Shown: positions 9,745-17,734, counted from the stretch's first letter. The stretch: 29,900 bases of DNA from JAFHCF01 sp048497495 (GCA_048497495.1 JAFHCF010000258.1:1-29900), one strand, 5' to 3'. Numbers and translations are program-made. The notes: generated by a model from the sequence alone, not told the origin.

Positions 9745-10839
9745 ATGCCCCTGCGCATCGCCACCTTCAACGTCGAGAACCTGCTGCGACGCTTCGCGCC
9801 GGAGCGCGACAAGCGCACCGGCGTTTGGCTGCCCGATTCGGCGGTCGGTCTCTTCGAACACACCTCCGAGGCCGAGGGCCGGCTGATCGAGAAGGCCTTC
9901 CAGGTCGCCGTGTCCGACGACCAACGCCAACTCACCGCCCAGGCGATCCGCGATTGCGATGCCGACGTCCTGTGCCTGCAGGAGATCGACGGGCTCGAGG
10001 TGTTGCGCTGGTTCCACGACCGCTATCTCAGGCGCGCGATCGACGAGCCCTACGAGCATTTCGCCCTGCTCGAGGGCAACGACCGGCGCGGCATCGACGT
10101 GGCGGTGATGAGCCGGCGCGGCTTCCCCGTCCGGGTGATGAGCAACGCCACCCTCACCTACCGCGATCTCGGCCTCCACAACGACGACCTCAGGCGCTGG
10201 GGCGCCGACATCGACGACCTCATCTTCAAGCGCGACGCGCTCGAGGTGGAGGTGGAGACCGCCGGCGGCGTGCTGACGATCTGGATCTGTCACTTCAAGT
10301 CGATGGGCGAGGGCCGCGATCGCACGATGGCGGTGCGGCGGGCGGAGGCCCGGGCGGTGCGCCGGCTGGTCGAGCGCAAGTTCGGCGACCGGGCGGCCGA
10401 GGCGAACTGGATGATCGTCGGCGATCTCAACGACTATCGCGACAAGATCCGCCTGATGCGGGCCGGCGACGGCGCCCTGCATTTCCAACACGAGCGGGCC
10501 GAGGCGACCGGCCTCGATCCGCTCCACGCCGATCGCTTCGCCGTCGACCTGATCGAACGGCTGCCGGCCGACGAGCGTTGGACCCACTACTATCCGGAGG
10601 ACCGGGAGTTGGCGGCGCTCGATCATCTCTTCGTCTCGCCGGGCCTGGCGCGGGCCAACGGGCGGGCCTGCCCGACGGTGGTGCGCGCCGGGATGCCCTA
10701 TCGGGTGCCGCTCGATCGGGTGATGCCGCCGCAACCGCCGATCGCGCGCTATCCGCGCGTCGGTTTCGACCGGCCCAAGGCCTCCGATCACTGCCCGATC
10801 GCCGTCACCCTCCGCCTCACCGAGGAGCCCGCGGCATGA
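9745..10839 (+). CDS. Endonuclease/exonuclease/phosphatase (EEP) family protein
   Basis: A 364-residue protein of the EEP (DNase I-like) superfamily, which are metal-dependent phosphodiesterases or phosphatases. The hallmark blocks are present in order: FNVENLLRR near the N-terminus, CLQEID with the metal-binding Glu, MIVGDLNDY (Asp/Asn pair), and KASDHCPIAV with the catalytic Asp-His near the C-terminus. No signal peptide is visible. ATG 9745 was chosen because GGAGG precedes it and the upstream extension is low-complexity Arg-rich. It overlaps the next gene by 4 bp (ATGA), so the two are translated together. The substrate (nucleic acid, lipid or sugar phosphate) cannot be decided. Confidence 0.88.
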   Translation: MPLRIATFNVENLLRRFAPERDKRTGVWLPDSAVGLFEHTSEAEGRLIEKAFQVAVSDDQRQLTAQAIRDCDADVLCLQEIDGLEVLRWFHDRYLRRAIDEPYEHFALLEGNDRRGIDVAVMSRRGFPVRVMSNATLTYRDLGLHNDDLRRWGADIDDLIFKRDALEVEVETAGGVLTIWICHFKSMGEGRDRTMAVRRAEARAVRRLVERKFGDRAAEANWMIVGDLNDYRDKIRLMRAGDGALHFQHERAEATGLDPLHADRFAVDLIERLPADERWTHYYPEDRELAALDHLFVSPGLARANGRACPTVVRAGMPYRVPLDRVMPPQPPIARYPRVGFDRPKASDHCPIAVTLRLTEEPAA

Positions 10840-11558
10840 ACGAGGCCGACATCGGCGGACGCCGCGTCGAGCGGATCGAGCTCGAGATCGGGGCGCCGCT
10901 CGTGACGGAAGCGGCGCGGCGGGCGGCGATCCTCGATCATTTCGCCGGCGTGGTGGCCCGGAACCCGAAGCTGTGGAACGGCGCGTTCTTCCTCTTCGAG
11001 GATGTCGGGATCACCGGCGACGCCTTCGTGGCGCGGGCCCGGCCGACCGATTTCGCCACCTTCCTCCTGTGGCGGGCCGAGGGCTTTCCGAGTGTCGGCC
11101 ACACCCACGTCTTCCCCGTCCCGGCGGTGACCACCGCCGACGACCGGCTGCTGGTCGGGGTGATGGGGCGGGCGACCGCCAACCCCGGGCTCGCCTACCC
11201 GCCCTCCGGCTCCTTCGACGACGACGACCGGGTCGGCGGCCGGCTCGACCCGGTCGCCAACATGATGCGCGAACTCGGCGAGGAGGCGGGGATCGACGCC
11301 GCCGATCTCACGCCCGAGGCGGGCTTCACGGTGATCGCCTCGGGGCCTCGGCGGCTGGCGCTGGTCAAGCGCTGGCGCAGCGCCGCGACCTCGCGCGAGC
11401 TGGCGGCGGCGATCGCCGGCCACCTCGGCCGCGAGAGCGAACCGGAGCTCGGCGGCTTCGACTTCGTCCCCTTCGACCGGAGGCTGGAGCCGACCGAGAC
11501 GGTGCCTTACGTCAACACTCTGCTCAGTCTTCTGGCGGATGGGAGCGGCGCGAGGTGA
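10836..11558 (+). CDS. Nudix-like hydrolase with an incomplete Nudix box
   Basis: A 240-residue protein with the second half of the Nudix signature (RELGEEAGI) at about residues 148-156, preceded by a PVANMM helix. The canonical Gly and first Glu of the box are replaced (Asp and Leu at the aligned positions), so only the REUxEExGU half is intact. The surrounding fold fits NUDIX proteins that hydrolyse nucleoside-diphosphate derivatives (NPVTTADDRLLVG-like strand, QGY-like regions not seen). The start overlaps the EEP stop by ATGA. Pairing of an EEP phosphatase and a Nudix enzyme suggests nucleotide or phosphate-ester clean-up, an inference. Substrate unknown; the retained REUxEE residues normally bind the metal, so activity is plausible. 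Confidence 0.78.
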   Translation: MNEADIGGRRVERIELEIGAPLVTEAARRAAILDHFAGVVARNPKLWNGAFFLFEDVGITGDAFVARARPTDFATFLLWRAEGFPSVGHTHVFPVPAVTTADDRLLVGVMGRATANPGLAYPPSGSFDDDDRVGGRLDPVANMMRELGEEAGIDAADLTPEAGFTVIASGPRRLALVKRWRSAATSRELAAAIAGHLGRESEPELGGFDFVPFDRRLEPTETVPYVNTLLSLLADGSGAR

Positions 11559-11634
11559 CGGCGCCGGTATCGCTCGCCGGAGCGCCGGTCTATCATCGTC
11601 GGCGAACCCGCGACCATCTCCCGGAGTGCCGATC

Positions 11635-12573
11635 ATGAAGCGCCGCTACGTCGTTCTCGACGTCTTCACCAACCGGCCCTTGGAAGGCAATCCGCTCGCC
11701 GTGGTGCTCGACGCCGAGGGCCTCGACACGGCGACGATGCAGCGCATCGCCGGCGAGTTCCACCTCTCCGAGACGGTGTTCGTGCGCCCCGCCGGCCATC
11801 CGTCCCATTCGGCCGAGATCCGCATCTTCACCCCCGGGTGCGAACTGCCCTTCGCCGGCCATCCGACGGTCGGCACCGCGGCGCTTCTCGCCTCGGAGCG
11901 GTTCGGCGACGTCACCAAGGCGATCGACGCGGTGGTGGTGCTCGAGGAACAGGTGGGCGTGGTGCGCGCCGTCGTGCGGCTCCATCCGACCGAGCCCGCC
12001 TACGCCGAATTCGACGCGCCGCGCCTGCCGCGCGTCCTCCATGCCGAACTGCCGTCGAAAGGCGCGATCGCCGACGCCCTCGGCCTCGACGCCGCCGAGA
12101 TCGGCTTCGAGAACCACGTGCCCTCGATCTTCGAGGCCGGCGTGCCCTTCGCCTTCATCCCCGTCGACGGGCTCGATCCGATCGGCCGGGCGCGGCTCGA
12201 CGTCGCCGCTTGGAAAGCAGCCTGCGCCGAGACCGGGGCCCTGCCGGTCTATGTCTACTGCCGCGAGACCCACAATCACGATTCGACCTTCCACGCCCGC
12301 ATGTTCGACGTCGGCACCGGCATCGGCGAGGATCCGGCCACGGGGTCGGCGGCGGCGGCCTTCGCCGGGGTGATCGCTCGCTTCGATCAGCCGACCAAGG
12401 GCTCCCACCACGAGTGCATCGAGCAGGGCTTCGAGATGGGCCGGCCGAGCCTGATCGACCTCACCGTCGAGATGGACGGCGGCGAGCTCACCGGGGTGCG
12501 CATCGGCGGCTCGGCGGTCCGGGTGTCGGAGGGCACGATCGACATCGACGCCGCCCGTCCGGCATGGTCGTGA
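11635..12573 (+). CDS. PhzF-family isomerase/epimerase
   Basis: A 312-residue member of the PhzF (diaminopimelate-epimerase-fold) family. Recognisable blocks are YVVLDVFTNRPLEGNPLAVV at the start, FHLSETVFV with the catalytic Glu, FTPGCELPFAGHPTVGTAAL, and GIGEDPATGSAAAAFAG in the C-terminal half, which form the two-domain active site. PhzF itself isomerises a dihydroanthranilate intermediate, but most bacterial homologues lie outside phenazine clusters and have no known substrate; no phenazine genes are present here. Start ATG 11635 follows GGAG (spacing about 9). It is 76 bp after the Nudix-like gene and probably in the same transcript. Confidence 0.9.
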   Translation: MKRRYVVLDVFTNRPLEGNPLAVVLDAEGLDTATMQRIAGEFHLSETVFVRPAGHPSHSAEIRIFTPGCELPFAGHPTVGTAALLASERFGDVTKAIDAVVVLEEQVGVVRAVVRLHPTEPAYAEFDAPRLPRVLHAELPSKGAIADALGLDAAEIGFENHVPSIFEAGVPFAFIPVDGLDPIGRARLDVAAWKAACAETGALPVYVYCRETHNHDSTFHARMFDVGTGIGEDPATGSAAAAFAGVIARFDQPTKGSHHECIEQGFEMGRPSLIDLTVEMDGGELTGVRIGGSAVRVSEGTIDIDAARPAWS

Positions 12574-12628
12574 CGAGCACGGGGCGCCGCTCGTTCGCGC
12601 CTGACGACGGGCCTCGCGAAAAACCCGC

Positions 12629-12657
12629 TTGCGTCGAAGCGCCATCGCAGTTATTCG
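12629..12657 (+). promoter_or_regulatory. Possible promoter of the leu leader-leuA transcript
   Basis: TTGCGT (12629-12634) and TATTCG (12652-12657) are spaced by 17 bp and lie about 105 bp before the leader peptide ORF. The match to the sigma70 consensus is partial. It would give a leader RNA of about 350 nt. Confidence 0.3.
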
Positions 12658-12761
12658 ACGAAGAGGTCCGATCCGCCGCGCCGCGCCGGTCGGGCATGAC
12701 CGGTGTTTCCTCGGAGGAGCGCCGGACCGAGGCCCATAGGTCCCCGAGGGACGAAGACCCG

Positions 12762-12878
12762 ATGATCGCGCGAGACATTTCTCAGCCGACGATCGAAGCG
12801 CCCACGAGCCCCACGGGTTCGCGCGCCACGGGTTCGCGCGTCCTTCTCTCCTCGCTGCTTCTTCTTATCGGCCCCTGA
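12762..12878 (+). CDS. Leucine-rich leader peptide of leuA (probable attenuator)
   Basis: A 38-codon ORF whose end reads VLLSSLLLLIGP: six Leu among the last twelve residues plus a Val and an Ile. Four consecutive Leu codons (CTG CTT CTT CTT, 12855-12866) stand out because CTT is uncommon in the neighbouring genes, which use CTC and CTG. The stop codon (12876-12878) sits inside the 5' arm of a stem that pairs 12872-12879 with 12915-12922. leuA begins 142 bp downstream. This is the layout of a classic amino-acid attenuator: ribosome stalling at Leu codons when charged tRNA-Leu is scarce would change RNA folding. The SD is weak (GAGGGACGAAGA). The codons upstream carry a perfect 15-bp tandem duplication. 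Peptide function is purely regulatory, inferred. Confidence 0.75.
   Translation: MIARDISQPTIEAPTSPTGSRATGSRVLLSSLLLLIGP
12811..12840 (+). repeat. Perfect 15-bp tandem duplication inside the leu leader ORF
   Basis: CCACGGGTTCGCGCG occurs twice, head to tail, at 12811-12825 and 12826-12840. In the leader frame it adds five residues (ATGSR repeated as TGSRATGSR) just before the Leu-rich end, so it preserves the frame. Confidence 0.9.
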
Positions 12879-12959
12879 GCGCCGACAGGCTCCCTCATGC
12901 GAGGCGAGCGGGCTCTCAGGGGAGGACACGAGACGGCAACCGAACCCTTTCGGCGCCGT
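12872..12959 (+). promoter_or_regulatory. Mutually exclusive hairpins in the leuA leader
   Basis: Stem A pairs CCCCTGAG (12872-12879) with CTCAGGGG (12915-12922), enclosing stem B, GCTCCCTC (12889-12896) with GAGG-C-GAGC (12901-12909) around the loop ATGC. Stem C pairs ACGGC/GCCGT (12933-12937 with 12955-12959) around an inner CCGA/TCGG. GCGCCG at 12879-12884 can instead pair with CGGCGC at 12951-12956, which would disrupt stem C. No T-run follows stem C, so whether termination is intrinsic, Rho-dependent, or whether initiation is controlled is open. Confidence 0.55.
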
Positions 12960-13020
12960 GAGGCCGGGTCATAGGCGAAGCCGACCCGCCCCGCGCCAGA
13001 CGCTTCCAGAGGACGACACC

Positions 13021-14619
13021 ATGACCCAGACCTCCCAACCCGCCCGCGATCGCGTCGTGATCTTCGACACCACCCTGCGCGACGGCGAACAGTCGGCCGG
13101 CGCCTCGATGACCTTCGAGGAGAAGATCCAGGTCGCCGACCTGCTCGACGCGATGGGCGTCGACGTCATCGAGGCCGGCTTCCCGATCGCCTCCCAGGGC
13201 GACTTCGAGGCGGTCTCGGAGATCGCTCGTCGTCTGCACACCGCGGTGCCGGCCGGGCTGGCGCGCGCCGCCTTCAAGGACATCGACCGGGCGGCCGAGG
13301 CGCTGCGGAACGCCCACGCCTTCCGCATCCACACCTTCATCTCCACCTCGCCGGTGCACATGAAGTACAAGCTGCAGATGGAGCCCGACGCGGTGCTGGA
13401 GAAGGTCTTCGCGTCGGTCGCGCGCGCCCGTTCCCACACCGACGACGTCGAGTGGTCGGCGGAGGACGCCACCCGCACCGAGATCGACTTCCTGTGCCGC
13501 TGCGTCGAGGCGGCGATCGATGCGGGCGCCACCACGATCAATCTGCCCGACACCGTCGGCTATTCGACGCCGGACGAATATCGCGAGATGTTCCGCACCG
13601 TGATCGGCCGCGTGCCCAACGCCGACAAGGCGGTGTTCTCGACCCATTGCCACAACGACCTCGGCATGGCTGTGGCCAATTCGCTGGCCGGCATCGCCGG
13701 CGGCGCCCGCCAGATCGAATGCACGATCAACGGCTTGGGCGAGCGCGCCGGCAATGCCGCGCTGGAGGAGGTGGTGATGGCGATCCGCACCCGCGCCGAC
13801 GTCATGCCCTTCACCACGTCGATCAAGACGCCGATGCTGACCCAGGCCTCCAAGCTGGTCTCCACCGTCTCGGGCTTCCCGGTCCAGTACAACAAGGCGA
13901 TCGTCGGCAAGAACGCCTTCGCCCACGAGAGCGGCATCCACCAGGACGGCATGCTGAAGCATGTCGAGACCTACGAGATCATGCGGCCCGAGGACGTCGG
14001 GGTGCGCGAGACCAATCTGGTGATGGGCAAGCATTCCGGCCGCCACGCCTTCCGCGAGAAGCTGAAGGATCTGGGCTACGAACTGGGCGAGAACGCCCTC
14101 GAGGTGGCCTTCACCCGGATGAAGGACTTGGCCGACCGCAAGAAGCACGTCTACGACGAGGACATCGAGGCCTTGGTCGAGGACGGCATCACCAGCGCCG
14201 CGGAAGGAGCGAAGGTGATCGCGCTGACGGTCATCGCCGGCACCGGCGGCCCGCAGAAGGCGATCATCACCATGGACGTCGACGGTCACCACATCACCAA
14301 GGAGGCCAACGGCACCGGCCCGGTGGACGCCACCTTCAACGCCATCAAGGCGATCCTGCCGCACGACGCCAAGCTGTCGCTCTACCAGGTCCACGCGGTG
14401 ACCGAGGGTACCGACGCCCAGGCGGAAGTCTCGGTCAGGCTCGAGGAAGACGGCCGGGTGGCGACGGGGCGCGGCGCCGACATCGACACGCTGGTGTCCT
14501 CGGCCAAGGCCTATGTGGCGGCGCTCAACAAGCTGTCGATCCGCCGCCAGAAGGCGACCGACGCGGCCGGCCACGACGGTGGCGACGGCGAGCCGGTCAG
14601 GGTCGGCGAACGGATCTGA
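13021..14619 (+). CDS. leuA: 2-isopropylmalate synthase
   Basis: A 532-residue enzyme that condenses acetyl-CoA with 2-oxoisovalerate, the first committed step of leucine biosynthesis. The DRE-TIM motif FDTTLRDGEQSAGASM opens the catalytic barrel; the metal-binding THCHNDLGMAVANS lies around residue 205, and GINGLGERAGN-type (TINGLGERAGNAALEEV) and AHESGIHQDGML blocks follow. A C-terminal LeuA regulatory (allosteric) domain (about residues 390-510, with IIT, TGPVDATFNAIKAILP and AEVSVRLEEDG) is present, so leucine feedback inhibition is expected. ATG 13021 has AGAGGA upstream; the in-frame start at 12958 is unsupported. Together with the upstream leader it is probably controlled both by attenuation and by allostery. 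Confidence 0.97.
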   Translation: MTQTSQPARDRVVIFDTTLRDGEQSAGASMTFEEKIQVADLLDAMGVDVIEAGFPIASQGDFEAVSEIARRLHTAVPAGLARAAFKDIDRAAEALRNAHAFRIHTFISTSPVHMKYKLQMEPDAVLEKVFASVARARSHTDDVEWSAEDATRTEIDFLCRCVEAAIDAGATTINLPDTVGYSTPDEYREMFRTVIGRVPNADKAVFSTHCHNDLGMAVANSLAGIAGGARQIECTINGLGERAGNAALEEVVMAIRTRADVMPFTTSIKTPMLTQASKLVSTVSGFPVQYNKAIVGKNAFAHESGIHQDGMLKHVETYEIMRPEDVGVRETNLVMGKHSGRHAFREKLKDLGYELGENALEVAFTRMKDLADRKKHVYDEDIEALVEDGITSAAEGAKVIALTVIAGTGGPQKAIITMDVDGHHITKEANGTGPVDATFNAIKAILPHDAKLSLYQVHAVTEGTDAQAEVSVRLEEDGRVATGRGADIDTLVSSAKAYVAALNKLSIRRQKATDAAGHDGGDGEPVRVGERI

Positions 14620-14652
14620 GACGGCGAATTTCACGCCGGTCGAGCGCGAAGC

Positions 14653-14685
14653 GGCCGCGAGGGTGGCTCCCCCGCGGCCTTTTTT
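14653..14685 (+). terminator. Intrinsic terminator of leuA
   Basis: GGCCGCG (14653-14659) pairs with CGCGGCC (14673-14679), extended by an inner GGG/CCC, and is followed directly by six T (14680-14685). It lies 34 bp after the leuA stop. Confidence 0.9.
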
Positions 14686-14808
14686 CTTTCCGCATCAGAG
14701 GTTTGCCGAGGGGCCAAGAAACTTCCCAGCCCCTGTTGCATCCAGCCCGCGAGCCCGCTATAGGAAGGGCCGTCGTGGCCGGCGGCTCTGTCCCGGCCTC
14801 GCGAGAAT

Positions 14809-14884
<76 letters not shown>

Positions 14885-14907
14885 TTCTCGCCATGGACGA
14901 ACGAACT

Positions 14908-14928
14908 GCCGCCGCGAGGCGGCTTTTT
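14908..14928 (+). terminator. Intrinsic terminator after tRNA-Lys
   Basis: GCCGCC (14908-14913) and GGCGGC (14918-14923) pair around a GCGA tetraloop and are followed by TTTTT (14924-14928). It lies 23 bp beyond the tRNA and closes its transcript. Confidence 0.9.
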
Positions 14929-15078
14929 CGTTTCCGGGCGGCGATTGCCCTCGAAGGTGTCGCTCGAGATCGGCGTCATCGACAATTCACACCGCGCGAC
15001 GGCGTCGCGGCCTAGACTGGCGGGGCTCGGAGCCCGGCGCGCCTCGTCCGGCTCTGGACGCCTCCTGGAGCCCTCCAG

Positions 15079-15366
15079 ATGCCGCGCCTGTCACGCCGTC
15101 TCTTCCTCGCCCTCGCGGCGTTTCTGCCGCTGCCGCGCCTCGCCGGCGCGGAGGACGGACCGCAGCGCTGGGTCTGCACCTACAACGAGTGCGCGCCCTA
15201 CGTCTACGATCCCGCTCACGGAGATCCCGACAACATCGCCGGGGACCATCCGATCCCGCCGGGCGTCGCCTTCGAGGACCTGCCGGAGGATTGGCACTGC
15301 CCGGTCTGCGGCGCGCCGAAACAGTGGTTCGAGACCACCGACAAGCCGTGGAAGCCGATCGCCTGA
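15079..15366 (+). CDS. Tat-exported rubredoxin-like protein
   Basis: A 95-residue protein with an N-terminal signal peptide (SRRLFLAL at residues 5-12, a twin-arginine motif, then a hydrophobic stretch and the probable cleavage site around AGA-ED) and a rubredoxin fold after it. The second metal loop is classic (CPVCGAPK, Cys74 and Cys77). The first is unusual: CTYNEC (Cys33 and Cys38) has four residues between cysteines rather than two, followed by the typical YVYDP. The FEDLPEDW block is also rubredoxin-like. Rubredoxins carry a single iron tetrahedrally bound by four Cys and shuttle electrons; a folded, metal-loaded protein going through Tat is logical. It has no operon partner, so its electron partner is unknown. 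Confidence 0.85.
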   Translation: MPRLSRRLFLALAAFLPLPRLAGAEDGPQRWVCTYNECAPYVYDPAHGDPDNIAGDHPIPPGVAFEDLPEDWHCPVCGAPKQWFETTDKPWKPIA

Positions 15367-15610
15367 GGCCGCCGGACCTTCATGCGCCCGGTATTCTATC
15401 CGGCTCACGAGTTTGGACCTTCTCGATCCGACGGGCGGTGAAGGCGCGATGATGGTCGCGACTCGCGTTCCCTCCCCCCACTGAGGGGGCGGGGACCGGC
15501 GGAGAGCGCCTTCGTCCCGCCGGCCGAGCGTTTCGTCGAAGCGCCCGAATGTCTCGTGACTGGTCTCACCCCTTCGCATCGACCTGGAAGGGGCGACCCC
15601 GATACGAAAA

Positions 15611-15630
15611 GGGCGGCCCGCGGGCCGCCC
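15611..15630. terminator. Perfect palindromic terminator downstream of phoX
   Basis: A 20-bp perfect palindrome with 10-bp arms (GGGCGGCCCG / CGGGCCGCCC) lies 24 bp beyond the phoX stop. On the minus strand it is followed by TTTT (plus-strand AAAA at 15607-15610), which suits phoX termination. On the plus strand the tail is TTCGTCTTTT, a weaker terminator for the rubredoxin transcript. Confidence 0.85.
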
Positions 15631-15654
15631 TTCGTCTTTTCGCGAATGCGCCGA

Positions 15655-17613
15655 TCAGCCGATGGCGCCGCCGCCCTGCTTGGTGATGACCAGCACCGAG
15701 GGGCGCGGCGGCATGTCGGCGGCGAAATCGGGCCAACGGGTCGAGGGCTTGTCGAAGGTCGAGCCCTTCTCGTCGGCCGGATGCTGGACGGCGGCGAAAT
15801 AGGCCGAATCGTCGCTGTTGAAGGAGGGGCCGCAGAGTTCGGCGCCGCGCGGGGTGGAGAAGAACAGCTTGACCAGCCCCCGGCCCTCGCCCTCGGTGTC
15901 GGTGGCCCAGACGCCGTCGGCGATGCCGGCCTTGGGGGCGCCGTCGGTGGCGATCCACAGCCGGCCCTTGCCGTCGACGGCGACGTTGTCGGGGCAGGAG
16001 AGCCAGTCGCCGGCGCCGACCGCCGGGTGGTACTTGGCGCCCTGCTCGGGCTTCGACGGATCACCGCCGAGCAGGAACAGGTCCCAGGTGTACTTGGTCG
16101 CGGTGTGATCCTTGTCGGCACCGCGACCGCCGGGCGGGATCATCTCGACGATCTGGCCGTGCGCGTTGGCGGCGCGCGGATTGACCGCGTTCGTCTGATC
16201 CTTCTTGCGCTTGGTATTGTTGGTCATCGCCGCGTAGACGACGCCGGTGACGAGATTGGGCTCGATGTCCTCGGGCCGGTCCATCGGCGTGGCGCCGAGC
16301 AGGTCGGCGGCGCGGCGGGTCTCGATCATCACATCGGCCGGGGAATGGAAGTCGTTGGCCGGGGTCAGCGGCCCCTCACCGAAGACGAGCGGCAGCCAGG
16401 TCAACGTCTTGTCGTCGTCGAAGCGGGCGACGTAGAGCGTGCCCTCGTCGAGGATGCTCATGTTCGCCTTGCGATCCTTGGGGTCGTACTTGGCCTTGGA
16501 GACGAACTTGTAGACGTAGTCGAACTGCTGGTCGTCACCGGCGTAGGCGACGACGTGACCCGACTTGTCGACGAGCGCGTGGGCGCCCTCGTGCTTGAAG
16601 CGGCCGAGGGCGGTGCGCTTCACCGGCACCGAGGCCGGATCGTAGGGGTCGACCTCGACCATCCAGCCGAAGCGGTTGGCCTCGTTCGGCTCCTTCTCCA
16701 CGTCGAAACGATCGTGGAAGCGATGCCAGCCGTAGCCGACGTCGCCGGCGATGCCGAGACGCTTGTAGGCGCGCGCTTCCTTGGTCTTGGAAATGTCGCC
16801 GGCGAAGTAGTTGTTGAAGTTCTCTTCCGCCATCAGGACGGTGCCCCAGGGGGTGATCGAACCGGCGCAGTTGTTGACCGTGCCGAGCACCTTGGTGCCG
16901 GTGGCGTCCTGCGAGGTCTTCATGCGGTCGTGGCCGGCGGCCGGGCCGGCGATGCGCATCTCGGTGCCGACGTGTCCACGGCGATTGTAGGGGCTGCCGG
17001 CGACGACCGACCACTTGCCCTTGGCGTCGCGGACGATCTCGATCACCGTGAAGCCGTGGGCGGCCATCTCGATGTCGACGGCGTCCTTCGACTGGGTCTT
17101 CATGTTCTGGTCGGCGGCGGCCGGGAACATCAGGGCGCGGTCGACATATTCGTGGGTGACGCAGAGCAGGCCGTGGGCCGGATCGGCCGAGCCGAAGGGC
17201 AGCGGCGTGTAGCCGACGAAGTCGTTGTTGTAGCCGAACTGCTGAGTCTGGGCGGCGGCGGTCTGCTTCATCGGATCGAAGGCCGGCGCGCCCTTGACCA
17301 CGGCGTCGCCCCAACGGATCAGCACGTCGGCGTCGTAGCCCTTGGCGACGTGATGGTTCTCGTCATAGGCGTGCGGCAGGGCTTCGAAGGTCAGCGTGCC
17401 GATCGAGGCGGCCTGGGCGTTCTTGGCGAAGACCATCGCGCCGACCGAGCCGATGAGGGCGGTCGAGGCGGCGAGCGCCGCCGAGCCGCCGAGGAAGCCG
17501 CGGCGCGACAGGGCGCGCTCGGCGACGACGGCGAAGGGCGTGTTGCCCGACGTGTTGGTCGGAATGTCGTCGGAGGCACCCTCGACATAGGGCGTGTGGA
17601 TCTGGTCGGTCAT
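15655..17613 (-). CDS. phoX: PhoX-family alkaline phosphatase, Tat-exported
   Basis: A 652-residue protein of the PhoX (DUF839) family, calcium/iron-dependent phosphatases that release phosphate from organic esters in the periplasm. A twin-arginine signal ALSRRGFLGG lies at about residues 34-43, followed by a hydrophobic h-region and AQA-AS cleavage near residue 68. Family blocks include YNNDFVGYTPLPFG, CVTHEYVDRALMFP, NNCAGSITPWGTVLMAEENFNNYF and CPDNVAVDGKGRLWIATDG. The start ATG 17613 (MTDQIHTPYVEG) has GAAGAGAG upstream; longer in-frame starts run into low-complexity sequence. A 20-bp palindrome lies 39 bp upstream, but no clear Pho box was found. It is separate from the TfuA gene by a 151-bp gap with a hairpin. 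Confidence 0.92.
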   Translation of the reverse strand: MTDQIHTPYVEGASDDIPTNTSGNTPFAVVAERALSRRGFLGGSAALAASTALIGSVGAMVFAKNAQAASIGTLTFEALPHAYDENHHVAKGYDADVLIRWGDAVVKGAPAFDPMKQTAAAQTQQFGYNNDFVGYTPLPFGSADPAHGLLCVTHEYVDRALMFPAAADQNMKTQSKDAVDIEMAAHGFTVIEIVRDAKGKWSVVAGSPYNRRGHVGTEMRIAGPAAGHDRMKTSQDATGTKVLGTVNNCAGSITPWGTVLMAEENFNNYFAGDISKTKEARAYKRLGIAGDVGYGWHRFHDRFDVEKEPNEANRFGWMVEVDPYDPASVPVKRTALGRFKHEGAHALVDKSGHVVAYAGDDQQFDYVYKFVSKAKYDPKDRKANMSILDEGTLYVARFDDDKTLTWLPLVFGEGPLTPANDFHSPADVMIETRRAADLLGATPMDRPEDIEPNLVTGVVYAAMTNNTKRKKDQTNAVNPRAANAHGQIVEMIPPGGRGADKDHTATKYTWDLFLLGGDPSKPEQGAKYHPAVGAGDWLSCPDNVAVDGKGRLWIATDGAPKAGIADGVWATDTEGEGRGLVKLFFSTPRGAELCGPSFNSDDSAYFAAVQHPADEKGSTFDKPSTRWPDFAADMPPRPSVLVITKQGGGAIG

Positions 17614-17651
17614 GTCGGGAATCTCTCTTCGAGCCGCGAGCGGCGGTCCCG

Positions 17652-17671
17652 ACATTCCATCCCTGGAATGT
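17652..17671. promoter_or_regulatory. Palindrome upstream of phoX, candidate operator
   Basis: ACATTCCA (17652-17659) and TGGAATGT (17664-17671) form a perfect inverted repeat with a 4-bp spacer, 39-58 bp before the phoX start; a third half-site GGAATG follows at 17678-17683. It may be an operator or an mRNA hairpin. Confidence 0.55.
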
Positions 17672-17716
17672 ATCAAGGGAATGAAGGTTGCCCGCTTCCT
17701 CGCCGCCATCGAGGCC

Positions 17717-17734
17717 CCGCCGGTGGACCGGCGG
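17717..17734 (-). terminator. GC hairpin between the TfuA gene and phoX
   Basis: CCGCCGGT (17717-17724) and ACCGGCGG (17727-17734) form a tight stem-loop about 30 bp past the TfuA stop. No T-run follows, so intrinsic termination is uncertain; Rho-dependent or partial termination is possible. Confidence 0.4.

Noticed and set aside
11635..12573. PhzF gene as a sign of phenazine biosynthesis
   Set aside because: No other phenazine genes are nearby and most PhzF-family proteins are unrelated to phenazines.
12916..14634. 572-residue minus-strand ORF opposite leuA
   Set aside because: Shadow of leuA; the plus strand carries intact LeuA motifs.
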